Shown here piece after piece: positions 1 to 8,482 of a stretch of 42,793 bases of DNA (position 1 is the first letter of the stretch; every line of letters begins with the position of its first letter). This stretch comes from Terriglobia bacterium (GTDB lineage Bacteria; Acidobacteriota; Terriglobia; Bryobacterales; Bryobacteraceae). The stretch is taken from positions 1 to 42,793 of the forward strand of contig JAIQFL010000055.1 of the NCBI GenBank assembly GCA_020073365.1, in the 5' to 3' direction. The notes beneath the pieces are model-generated. The model ran no database searches. It saw only the letters and a program-made list of their open reading frames with translations, and was not told where the DNA came from. A program made the position numbers and the translations under genes.

Positions 1-1532
1 TTCTCGACTACGACAATGACGGCTGGCTCGACATTCTTCTGCTCTCCGGTACCCGGTGGGAAGGCGCGCCGCCAAACACCACCAATCGGCTCTACCGTAA
101 CAACCGCGACGGCACGTTTACCGATGTGACGGAGAAGGCCGGACTGACTCGGACCGGGTGGGCTTGCGGCGTGACCGTGGCCGACTACAACAACGACGGC
201 TTCGAAGATATCTTCATCACCTGTTGGGGGCACAACGTCCTGTACCGGAATAACGGGAACGGCACCTTTACCGACGTGACGCGGGAGGCCGCGCTGCTGG
301 ACGACAAGATCCGCTGGAGCACCGGGTGCACATTCGTCGATTATGACCGCGATGGAAACGTGGACCTTTTCGTTTCGCGGTACCTGCAATTCGACCCCAA
401 GAAAATCCCGGCGGCGGGACACGCCCCGGACTGCAATTTCAAGGGCGTTGCGGTGAACTGCGGTCCGCGTGGGCTGCCGCCCGATACCCACTCGCTCTAC
501 CACAACAACGGAGACGGCACCTTCACAGACGTCAGCGCCAAGGCGGGGATCGCGGCCGCGACCGGCAGTTACGGCTTGACAGCGGTGGCCGCGGACTTCA
601 ATGACGACGGGTGGCCCGACATCTATGTGGCCTGCGATTCCACGCCCAGCCTCCTGTTCCTGAACAACCACGACGGGACTTTCAAAGAATCCGGCCTGGA
701 AATGGGCGTGGCGTTGAACGAAGACGGGCAAGAGCAGGCCGGCATGGGCCTCGGAGTCGGAGACTTCAATCTCGATGGCCAGTTAGATATTCTGAAGACC
801 CACTTCACGGAAGACACGCCGGCATTGTACTCGAACCAGAAGAAGGCGGGCTTCCTGGATGTCACGATCCGTGCCGGGCTGGGCGTGGAGACGCGCTTCG
901 TCAGTTGGGGCGCCGGCATCGTCGATCTCGACAACAACGGGCAGCCGGACCTCTTCTGGGTGACGGGGAGCGTTTACCCCGAAGTCGAGAAGAAACTACC
1001 ACAGTATCCGTACCGCACGCCACCGGTATTGTTTCGCAATCTGGGGAATGGGCGGTTTGAAGAGCTTTTTACCGAGGCCGGACCAGGTGTCGCGATGGCG
1101 CATTCCAGCCGCGGGTGCGCGTTCGGGGATTTCGACAACGATGGCGACCTCGATATCCTGATCGTCAACCTGAATGAGCCGCCCTCACTGCTCCGCAACG
1201 ACATCAAGGGCGATCCCCATTGGATCAAGGTCAAGCTGGTGGGGGTGAAGTCCAATCGCAGCGCGATCGGCTCGCGGGTTACGGTCAAATACGGTGCGCA
1301 CGTGCAGGCGCAGGAAGTGCTGGCGCAATCCAGCTATCTTTCGGTTGACGACCGGCGGCTGCACTTCGGCCTGGGTGACATTGGCGTGGTCGACCTGGAG
1401 GTTCGCTGGCCGGACGGCCACCGCCAGGCGTTCCCCAAAGTGTCGAGTAACCAACTGGTCACGATCAACGAGCAGTCCGGCCTGGTAGCCTCCTCCCAAG
1501 GCTTCCGGACGCCACCCGCGAAACACATCTGA
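1..1532 (+). CDS. FG-GAP/VCBS repeat protein with C-terminal ASPIC/UnbV domain (CRTAC1-like), 5' truncated by window
   Basis: The frame is open from base 3, so this is the 3' part (about 509 codons) of a longer gene. Repeated segments of the type DYDNDGWLDI, DYNNDGFEDI, DFNDDGWPDI and DFDNDGDLDI are calcium-binding FG-GAP/VCBS beta-propeller blades, each followed by a YRNNGNGTFTDVT-like strand. The last ~75 residues (VTVKYGAHVQAQEVLAQSSY to EVRWPDGHRQAF) match the ASPIC/UnbV module. Such proteins are usually exported and act as adhesion or binding scaffolds; no catalytic residue is visible. In Acidobacteriota they often sit beside TPR proteins and TonB receptors, as here. Any signal peptide would lie upstream of the window. 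The ligand is unknown. Confidence 0.9.
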   Translation, partial: LDYDNDGWLDILLLSGTRWEGAPPNTTNRLYRNNRDGTFTDVTEKAGLTRTGWACGVTVADYNNDGFEDIFITCWGHNVLYRNNGNGTFTDVTREAALLDDKIRWSTGCTFVDYDRDGNVDLFVSRYLQFDPKKIPAAGHAPDCNFKGVAVNCGPRGLPPDTHSLYHNNGDGTFTDVSAKAGIAAATGSYGLTAVAADFNDDGWPDIYVACDSTPSLLFLNNHDGTFKESGLEMGVALNEDGQEQAGMGLGVGDFNLDGQLDILKTHFTEDTPALYSNQKKAGFLDVTIRAGLGVETRFVSWGAGIVDLDNNGQPDLFWVTGSVYPEVEKKLPQYPYRTPPVLFRNLGNGRFEELFTEAGPGVAMAHSSRGCAFGDFDNDGDLDILIVNLNEPPSLLRNDIKGDPHWIKVKLVGVKSNRSAIGSRVTVKYGAHVQAQEVLAQSSYLSVDDRRLHFGLGDIGVVDLEVRWPDGHRQAFPKVSSNQLVTINEQSGLVASSQGFRTPPAKHI

Positions 1533-1688
1533 AAGCGGTCCCGGAATCAGGCCTGATGGCAAACTCCGGCGGCCAGTCTCTCCAGGTTAGCGGTACAGCG
1601 AAAAAGGGTCGTATTTCGCGATATTTTGGACCTTTTGCGCTTAATTACAGTTTCCGATCCCTGCCTGAAAGCCCTTTCATTTTTAAGG

Positions 1689-1717
1689 TTGACTTGCCGA
1701 AGAACTCGTAGTATAAA
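1689..1717 (+). promoter_or_regulatory. Probable sigma-70 type promoter for the TonB receptor gene
   Basis: A TTGACT -35 box (1689-1694) and a TATAAA -10 box (1712-1717) are separated by exactly 17 bp. Transcription would start near 1724, leaving a ~110-base leader before the ATG at 1834. The 301-base gap 1533-1833 holds nothing else I can name, and it is more AT-rich than the flanking genes. A GGAGGAG ribosome-binding site lies at 1821-1827. Confidence 0.6.
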
Positions 1718-1833
1718 CACACTAGTCTGCAATTTGCGGTTAGCGCCCCCAGTGCTGCCGTATGAGGGTAAAAACCAAAATCAGGCTTTGGGTCGCAGCC
1801 AATCAAGTTTGTCTGTGACGGGAGGAGAACTGT

Positions 1834-4800
1834 ATGTGGCCACGTACGCCTTGGGGTGTAGTCCGGTTTATCAGCTTCGCGATGTTGGTGAGCGCCGCGG
1901 GTTGGGCGCAGTTTAGCGGCAGTATCCAGGGGACGGTCTTGGATCCAGCGGGTGCCGTGGTGCCCAACGCGAAGGTCCAGTTGAAAAACACCGCGACCAG
2001 CGTTGCCACTACGGCGACGTCTGACGCGGAGGGCAATTACCGGTTTGTCAGCCTCGCCCCCGGTTCCTACCAGATCACGGTGGATGCGGCCGGCTTCAAC
2101 ACCACCACGGTCTCGTTCACGCTGACAACCAGCCAGAACCTGAATGTCCCGGTGTCGATGAAGGTGGCTACGGCATCGCAATCGGTGGAGGTTACGGGCG
2201 AAGTGCCTGTCTTGAATACGGCCGAGAGCCGGACCCAGGTAACGCTCGAAACGGCGGCTCTGTCCAGCCTGCCGCTGGCCGGCCGCAATATGATTTCGCT
2301 GGTCACGATGGCGCCCGGGGTGATCGGGACCGGCACCGTTACCGGCGGTAGTCCCGGATCGGGTGTGGACAATTTCTCCACGGAGTTGCAGGTGGATGCC
2401 AGCGCCAACGGCTTAGGCAGCGTGGCCAACATGTACGTGGTGGATGGGCTGGATGTGACCAGCGCGATCCGGCCGGGAGTGTTGAACCTGACGCCCAATC
2501 CCGATTCGGTGCAGGAAACCAGTATCCAAACCAACACCTTCACCGTGGAATACGGCCGGGCCAGCTCGATCCAGATGGCCATGACCACGAAATCCGGCAC
2601 CGACGGCCTGCATGGCACTGCCAGCGACTATTTCACCTACCAGAAGCTGTGGGCCGGAACGGAGTTCGTTCATAAATACTCGCCCTACCACAGCAACAAC
2701 GTCTCCGCCACCATCGGCGGGCCGATTATTCCGCACCACCAGTTCTTCTTCTTCTTTGCCATTGAGCCGCTGCGCGCTTCCACGTCGACCGGAAACAGCA
2801 TCACGACCTACGAGGATACGCAGTTCACGAACTGGGCCAAGCAAAACTTCCCCAACACGCTGGGCACGAAGATCCTGACTAGCTATCCCGCTTCCAGTGC
2901 CACTACTACCGCGGTTGCCCGGACGGCGGCAGATGTGTTTCCGGGAACCTGCGGTACGGCAGCCACCTTCAACCTGCCATGCAACATGCCGCTGATCGAC
3001 ACGGGCATCTTCAACGGAACCAACTATCGCAACGGCACTCAATTCAACGTCCGTATCGACAAGTACTTCAAGAACGATCGCATCTACGGCAATACGTACC
3101 GGACGGTTCTGGACTATGGAGGACCCGCGATCCGGCCGGCCTTCGCGGCTACCAACCATACCATTCTGAACGCGTATCAGTTCAGCGAAACCCATACCTT
3201 CTCGCCCACAACCGTGAACGAGGCCAGCTTTGGGTACATGCGGGACGAAGGGATCACGCCGCAGACCGGCCTGTTCAGCGTTCCCCTGATCAACGTGACC
3301 GGGCAGGGCACGGGTTTCGGGAACGGCTTCGCGCTGGGCGACTTCATCCAGCACAACTACCACTGGCGCGACGTCCTGACTCACGTACGCGGTGCCCACA
3401 CGTTCAAGTTTGGATACGACGGATGGTTCGGCGACGATGTCGAGAATTTCCAGGGACCGCACGCTCAACCGACCTTCCTCTTCAACAATCTGCTCGACCT
3501 GGTGCAGGACAAGCCGTTCAACGAGACGGGCGTGGCGTACAATCCGATATCGGGTAAACCGGTGCTGTGGGATTGGAACGCTGCTTCGAAAACCTTTGGC
3601 CTGTTTGCCCAGGATACGTGGAAAGTCAAGCCGAACCTGACGCTGACCTATGGCTTGCGGTTTGACGACTTCGGCAATCCTTACTCGCGATCTCCCAATA
3701 CCGCATTCGGGAACTTCATCCTGGCTCAAGGCGGGAGCTTCCAGGACCAGGTCGCCAATGGGAAGGTGGTGCTGAAGAACGATGTATTCAGCTCCGCGCA
3801 GAAAGCGTGGAGCCCGCGAGTGGGCGTGTCGTGGGATCCGAACAAGAAGGGCGACTGGGTGCTCAGGGGCGGCATCGGCATCTTCCACAACTGGGTGACG
3901 CCGGCCAATGCCCAGGAGGAGTTCCGCGGCAATCCGCCGGGACCCATCTATCCGACGTTCACCGCTACTGGCGCCATTCCGCCACTATTCGTTTTGGGGA
4001 GCAGCAACACTCCGCCGTTCGGGTTTACCTATCCAACGGTCCCCGGCGGGCAGCTCGATGCCCACGGAGGAATCGTCGGTCTGCAGCCCGGTATCGGCGC
4101 CATCGATCCGAATCTGTTGACGCCCGTGTCCTACAACTTTACGGCGAATGTCGAGCGTAAGGTGGCTCGGGATACGGTCGCGTCGGTGGGCTACTCCGGC
4201 GGCCGCGGCCGGGACTTGCTGGCGGGCGGCGGACAGCAGTTCAGCGTCAGCTATGGAGTGGATATCAATAACTTCCCGGGCGACCTGGTCCAGCACAACA
4301 CCACCACTCCCACCCGCCTGAACCCGAGTTTCGGCTCGATCTTCTACACGCAGAACGATCGCCAGTCGAGATTCGACGCGTTGATTGTGGGGATCCGGAC
4401 GCGCTTTGCCAAGAGCGGGTTTATTAACGCTTACTACACGCGATCCTCCTCCCAGGACGACACGCAGGTGTATCCGGTGGCCATCAACCCGATGCAATAC
4501 TACGGCCCTTCGATCTGGGATTCGGCAAACCGGCTTTCTCTCACCTGGAGCTACACCATATCCGGGCTGAATCAGGGACACGGGTTGGCCGGGCACCTGA
4601 CCAGCGGGTGGACCGCCAGCGGGACCACCATCCTGCAAAGCGGACACCCCTTCACGGTCAACACCGGCGCCACATTCCAACCGGTTCGCGACGCCAACGG
4701 CAACATCACCGGACTCTCTGCGGCCAGCGGAGACTACAACGCGGACGGCGTCAACAACGATTATCCCAATGTCGCCAGCTACAGCATGGGCAATGGGCGC

Positions 4801-5103
4801 CACGATTATCTGACCGGCGTCTTCCCCAAGTCGAACTTCACCCAGCCCACGCTAGGTACCGAGGGCAACGAGCGCTGGGGCCAATTCCGCAACCCGGGTT
4901 TCGCGGAAAGCGACGTCAGCCTTTCGAAGGACACCAACATCACGGAGAGATTGCGCCTGCAAATACGGTTCGAGTTCTTCAATGTGTTCAACCGCGTGAA
5001 CCTGGGCGGTGTCTCAGCGAATCTGTCGGCCGCGACTTTCGGACGCTCGACTTCCCAACTGAATCCGCGATGGATTGATATCGGCGCTAAGATTATCTTC
5101 TAG
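1834..5103 (+). CDS. TonB-dependent receptor with N-terminal carboxypeptidase-regulatory-like domain (Oar-like)
   Basis: This 1089-residue outer-membrane receptor starts at an ATG with GGAGGAG seven bases upstream. Residues 1-26 form a signal peptide ending in AGWA. Residues ~27-122 are a carboxypeptidase-regulatory beta-sandwich (SIQGTVLDPAGAVVPNAKV, then GNYRFVSLAPGSYQITV). Residues ~125-270 form the plug, with LPLAGRN and YVVDGLDVTS typical of this family. The remainder is a long beta-barrel with alternating aromatic strands, ending in a terminal Phe (AKIIF) as outer-membrane barrels do. Family members import large ligands such as glycans or peptides across the outer membrane, driven by TonB; the ligand here cannot be read. 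The stop codon TAG is followed closely by a heptaheme cytochrome gene. No nearby SusD-like partner is seen. Confidence 0.93.
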   Translation: MWPRTPWGVVRFISFAMLVSAAGWAQFSGSIQGTVLDPAGAVVPNAKVQLKNTATSVATTATSDAEGNYRFVSLAPGSYQITVDAAGFNTTTVSFTLTTSQNLNVPVSMKVATASQSVEVTGEVPVLNTAESRTQVTLETAALSSLPLAGRNMISLVTMAPGVIGTGTVTGGSPGSGVDNFSTELQVDASANGLGSVANMYVVDGLDVTSAIRPGVLNLTPNPDSVQETSIQTNTFTVEYGRASSIQMAMTTKSGTDGLHGTASDYFTYQKLWAGTEFVHKYSPYHSNNVSATIGGPIIPHHQFFFFFAIEPLRASTSTGNSITTYEDTQFTNWAKQNFPNTLGTKILTSYPASSATTTAVARTAADVFPGTCGTAATFNLPCNMPLIDTGIFNGTNYRNGTQFNVRIDKYFKNDRIYGNTYRTVLDYGGPAIRPAFAATNHTILNAYQFSETHTFSPTTVNEASFGYMRDEGITPQTGLFSVPLINVTGQGTGFGNGFALGDFIQHNYHWRDVLTHVRGAHTFKFGYDGWFGDDVENFQGPHAQPTFLFNNLLDLVQDKPFNETGVAYNPISGKPVLWDWNAASKTFGLFAQDTWKVKPNLTLTYGLRFDDFGNPYSRSPNTAFGNFILAQGGSFQDQVANGKVVLKNDVFSSAQKAWSPRVGVSWDPNKKGDWVLRGGIGIFHNWVTPANAQEEFRGNPPGPIYPTFTATGAIPPLFVLGSSNTPPFGFTYPTVPGGQLDAHGGIVGLQPGIGAIDPNLLTPVSYNFTANVERKVARDTVASVGYSGGRGRDLLAGGGQQFSVSYGVDINNFPGDLVQHNTTTPTRLNPSFGSIFYTQNDRQSRFDALIVGIRTRFAKSGFINAYYTRSSSQDDTQVYPVAINPMQYYGPSIWDSANRLSLTWSYTISGLNQGHGLAGHLTSGWTASGTTILQSGHPFTVNTGATFQPVRDANGNITGLSAASGDYNADGVNNDYPNVASYSMGNGRHDYLTGVFPKSNFTQPTLGTEGNERWGQFRNPGFAESDVSLSKDTNITERLRLQIRFEFFNVFNRVNLGGVSANLSAATFGRSTSQLNPRWIDIGAKIIF

Positions 5104-5140
5104 TGTGCCGTGGTGTCATCCTGGTTGCCGCCTGCAATTG

Positions 5141-5163
5141 GTGGGGCAGGCATTCAGCCTGCC
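5141..5163. repeat. REP-like hairpin between TonB receptor and cytochrome genes (same family as 30906-30922)
   Basis: Seven-base arms GGCAGGC (5145-5151) and GCCTGCC (5157-5163) enclose the loop ATTCA. With its GTGG left flank the element matches the reverse complement of the hairpin and flank at 30906-30927, with one mismatch in about 21 bases. It sits between the receptor stop and the likely cytochrome start. Confidence 0.65.
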
Positions 5164-5171
5164 TCGCCCGC

Positions 5172-6683
5172 TTGCGGGCGTTCTTGTTCCTGCTATTTCC
5201 GCTGGCCCTCGCGGCCCATCCTTGTGAGTCCTGCCATCCGAAGGAAGTCGCCGGCTATTCGCATTCCAGCATGGCGCGGTCGCTGCGGCGTCCCGGGAAC
5301 GAGCCGGAAGGCGCGTTCCCGGCCGGCTCCGGCACGCGCTTTTCCGTTCACTCGGGCAGCAAGGGCACATGGCAGCGCATGGAGCGCGCGGGCGAGGTGT
5401 CGGAGTACCAGGTGGAGTATGTCATCGGATCGGGCAGCCACGCCGCCGGTTATCTCATCCGGATTGCTGACCACCTGTTTCAGTCCCCGGTCTGCTATTA
5501 CACGAATCGCCGGGCTTACGATCTAGCCCCGGGCTTCGAACGGATTTCCGAACCCGATTTCACGCGGCCGGTGGGCGAGGAGTGCGTGCTCTGCCACTCC
5601 GGACGGGCGCTGCATGTTCCCGGCACCGCGAACCAGTACACGCCTCCCGTCTTTGCGGAAGAGGCAATTTCGTGCGAGCGCTGCCACGGAACAGCCGAGG
5701 CACACCTGCGTCGGCCCGTGCCGGGTTCTATCGTCAACCCGGCAAAACTGGCGCCGGCGGCTCGCGACAGTATCTGCGAGCAGTGCCATCTGGCCGGCGT
5801 AACTCGCATTCTTAACCCCGGCAGGAACTTCGGAGATTTCCATCCGGGCCAGCGCCTGGAGGAGGCGTTCACGGTCTACACCCGCGCAGGCGCCCGCGCC
5901 TTCAAGGTAATCAGCCATGCGGAACAGTTGGCGCTCAGCGCATGCGCGCGTAACAGCCGGGGCAGGTTGTGGTGCGGAACCTGCCACGATCCCCACCCGC
6001 GGGCAGCGCCTACATCCCAGACCTACAGCGCCCGGTGCCAGACATGCCACCAAGGCAGGCTGGCGAAGTCGCATCCGGCCGATACCAACTGCGTGAGCTG
6101 CCACATGACGCGCCGGCGGGCGCAGGATGGCGGGCATACCGTGTTCACGGATCATCGGATCACCAGGCGGCCGGAGCCCGATGGGCCGGTTCCACAACCG
6201 GAGGACCTGGTGGCGTGGCGCGACCCCGAACCGGCGCTCCAAGCCCGAAACCTGGCGCTCGCTTACGTCAACGCGGGCATCTCCGGCCGCTCTCCAGCCC
6301 AGATCGTGCGCGGCTACCGCATGCTGACCGAGATCGAGAGAGCCGCGCCCAACGATGTCGGCGTGCTCAAGGGAATTGGGCGGGCGCTACTGCTGGGGAA
6401 GGAGCCCGTCGAAGCACTCAAGGCTTTCGAGCGGGTGCTGCAATCGGTCCCCAACAGCGCCACCAGCGAAGAGGACGTGGGCACTGCCCTTCTGGAGTCC
6501 GGCCAGGTGGAGAAAGCCGCTTCGCATCTGGAACGAGCCCTGGAATTGGACCCGCTCCTGCTATCGGCCGCGACGGCGCTCCAGGAGGTCTACCGAAGGC
6601 AGGGGGCCAACGAAAAGGCGGGTGCCCTGGGGGATCGCATGCGGCGCGCCATGCGCAATTCGCCGGGGAAATCAGGCCAATAA
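5172..6683 (+). CDS. Exported heptaheme cytochrome c with C-terminal TPR repeats
   Basis: Seven CXXCH haem-attachment motifs are visible (CESCH, CVLCH, CERCH, CEQCH, CGTCH, CQTCH, CVSCH), spread over the N-terminal two thirds. They are followed by about three TPR-like helical pairs (LKGIGRALLLGKEPVEALKA, VGTALLESGQVEKAASHLER). The frame is open from a GTG at 5103 that overlaps the receptor stop. The hydrophobic signal sequence RAFLFLLFPLALAAHP begins only after TTG 5172, and the 5103-5171 stretch is largely a REP-like hairpin, so I favour the TTG; GTG 5103 is the alternative (526 aa). Neither start has a clear ribosome-binding site. The protein is probably periplasmic or outer-membrane associated and takes part in electron transfer. 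Redox partner and substrate are unknown. Confidence 0.85.
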   Translation: MRAFLFLLFPLALAAHPCESCHPKEVAGYSHSSMARSLRRPGNEPEGAFPAGSGTRFSVHSGSKGTWQRMERAGEVSEYQVEYVIGSGSHAAGYLIRIADHLFQSPVCYYTNRRAYDLAPGFERISEPDFTRPVGEECVLCHSGRALHVPGTANQYTPPVFAEEAISCERCHGTAEAHLRRPVPGSIVNPAKLAPAARDSICEQCHLAGVTRILNPGRNFGDFHPGQRLEEAFTVYTRAGARAFKVISHAEQLALSACARNSRGRLWCGTCHDPHPRAAPTSQTYSARCQTCHQGRLAKSHPADTNCVSCHMTRRRAQDGGHTVFTDHRITRRPEPDGPVPQPEDLVAWRDPEPALQARNLALAYVNAGISGRSPAQIVRGYRMLTEIERAAPNDVGVLKGIGRALLLGKEPVEALKAFERVLQSVPNSATSEEDVGTALLESGQVEKAASHLERALELDPLLLSAATALQEVYRRQGANEKAGALGDRMRRAMRNSPGKSGQ

Positions 6684-6723
6684 CCTTCCCAGCAATTGCG
6701 TGGTTGGCAAGTTCCCGGCGCGT

Positions 6724-8274
6724 CTACTTGCCCTTCAGTGCCGTCAGCAGCGCCTGGCCGCTGGGACTGCCCAAGCCGGTGCAGGCGTCCCATCCGGGGC
6801 CGGCTTGATAGGCGCCGTTGTTGCCGGAAGTGATATCGTGCAACGCACTCGCCCCTTTGGCATAGAGCGTCGTGTTCAGGAAGCCCACGTGCTTCCCGAG
6901 TTGCTGGTTGATCAACGCTATCAGTGCCGCCCACAGCGGGGCCACCGCGCTGGTTCCTCCAAAAACGGCATCTTTCCCGTCCACGTGAATCTGGTATCCG
7001 GTGGCCGGGTCGGCGTCGCCCGAAATATCGGGCACCCCGCGGCCTTTGAAGTGAGTCGAATTGACGGAAACCGGCACGTTCGCGCCGGCCTGAAAGGTTG
7101 GCAGCGGGAAGTGATCGCTGACTCCGCCTCCGGTGGCGCCATTCCCGGCGCCGTGGTTCCAGACCACCTCCTTCGAGATCTTCCCGCCGGATGACTCCAG
7201 GCGCGTGCCCCCGCATGCCAGTACATGGGGGCTGGAGGCCGGAAAATCAACGTGAGCGGCGCCATCGCCGACGTTGTCGGTGGAGCCGTCGTCGCCGGAA
7301 GCGCAGCACACCGTCACGCCCAGCAGCCCGGCATCCTGGAAGGCCTGGTCGTAGGCGGTCAGTGACTGCGCCGTCCAGGTGGATTCAGCGCCGCCCCAAC
7401 TGATGGACACGACCGATGGCTTCCGTACATTGTCATGCACCGCTGTGGTGATGGCATCCAGGAAGCCCTGGTCGGTGTTGGGCCCGAAGTAAACCGCGAT
7501 CTTGGCCTTCGGCGCGATAGCGCCGACTACTTCGATATCCAGCAGCACCTCGCCATCGGCGCTGTTCGGATTACCTACCGGCTGGTTGCGGGCTCCGTCC
7601 ACCGAGACGGCGGTTACGCTGGGCGCAGGACTGATTTTCAGCTTGGTGAAATAAGCACTGAGGTCGGACGCCCGGAATCCGCCGCCCAGTTCGATGATGG
7701 CGACCGTCTGCCCGGATCCGGTTCCCGCGGTAGGAAAGCTGTAGAGGCTGGCGACTGCTGGAGGCGTGTAGGATGTGTCGCCTGCCGCCTTTGGTCCAAT
7801 GCCTGCCACGTGGCGCCGCAAGCGTGTCCTCGCCTGGGGACGCGCGTCGAGGCCGAACACGCCCATCACGATGTCTCCCAGGTGGCTCGGAATGGACAAC
7901 TCGCCGGTGCGGCCGCGGTACATGCCTTCGGGAGACTGGAAGACGCGCAGTTGAGTCCCGAACGCCTCGTTCATATTAGCCACCGTTCCGCGAAGCGTGA
8001 TGCTGCGCCGTGACAGATCGACCTCGCCCACTGTCAGATCGTAGTCCGCGGCGAACTGCTCGATCTGTTCCACATCGGCCGGATCTGCTCCGTAGAGTTC
8101 GGCGAACTTGTGGCGGGTTATCGGGTGCGACCCGGGAGGCGGCAATTCTTCAGTCCTCCGGCGGACCACAACCGTGACGATCACCTCTTCATGCGGATTC
8201 GCGACGCCGATCACGCTGGAACCCGCCGGCGCTATGCGCTCACTGCCGCGAACGGCCACTCTCTCCTCTGGCAT
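6724..8274 (-). CDS. S53 family serine-carboxyl peptidase (kumamolisin/sedolisin-like), with pro-domain
   Basis: The 516-residue protein has a pro-kumamolisin activation domain (about residues 25-150: HPITRHKFAELYGADPADVE, then MNEAFGTQLRVFQSP) and a subtilisin-fold S53 catalytic domain from about residue 165. The catalytic Glu242 and Asp246 lie in GEVLLDIEV, the oxyanion Asp328 in ASGDDGS, and the nucleophile Ser442 in GGTSAVAPLW. The C-terminal calcium site is DISGDAD (416-422). S53 enzymes are acid endopeptidases that mature by self-cleavage. There is no obvious Sec signal peptide, as in several kumamolisins. It converges on the cytochrome gene with 40 bp between stops and is divergent from the PIG-L gene. 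All key residues are present. Confidence 0.93.
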   Translation of the reverse strand: MPEERVAVRGSERIAPAGSSVIGVANPHEEVIVTVVVRRRTEELPPPGSHPITRHKFAELYGADPADVEQIEQFAADYDLTVGEVDLSRRSITLRGTVANMNEAFGTQLRVFQSPEGMYRGRTGELSIPSHLGDIVMGVFGLDARPQARTRLRRHVAGIGPKAAGDTSYTPPAVASLYSFPTAGTGSGQTVAIIELGGGFRASDLSAYFTKLKISPAPSVTAVSVDGARNQPVGNPNSADGEVLLDIEVVGAIAPKAKIAVYFGPNTDQGFLDAITTAVHDNVRKPSVVSISWGGAESTWTAQSLTAYDQAFQDAGLLGVTVCCASGDDGSTDNVGDGAAHVDFPASSPHVLACGGTRLESSGGKISKEVVWNHGAGNGATGGGVSDHFPLPTFQAGANVPVSVNSTHFKGRGVPDISGDADPATGYQIHVDGKDAVFGGTSAVAPLWAALIALINQQLGKHVGFLNTTLYAKGASALHDITSGNNGAYQAGPGWDACTGLGSPSGQALLTALKGK

Positions 8275-8482
8275 GAAAACTCTCCGGGCGAAATGAAACC
8301 GCGATTAAGATACCACGCTGGCGCTCAGATTGGCTTTGCAAAACCATCCCCAAAGGCCAGCGAGTGTGATCCATCTCACCGCGCCGCCGCCGGGTGCCGG
8401 TCTGGCTCTCGATCACCAGTCGCGTTGCCGCGACGGACGCTCTGCCTTGCGGCAGAAGCCGGATTCTGCAAACAATGAAAGA

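Noticed and set aside
2413..3888. 491-codon minus-strand open frame inside the TonB receptor gene
   Set aside because: It is antisense to a well-supported gene, with an Arg/Val/His-biased composition typical of shadow frames.
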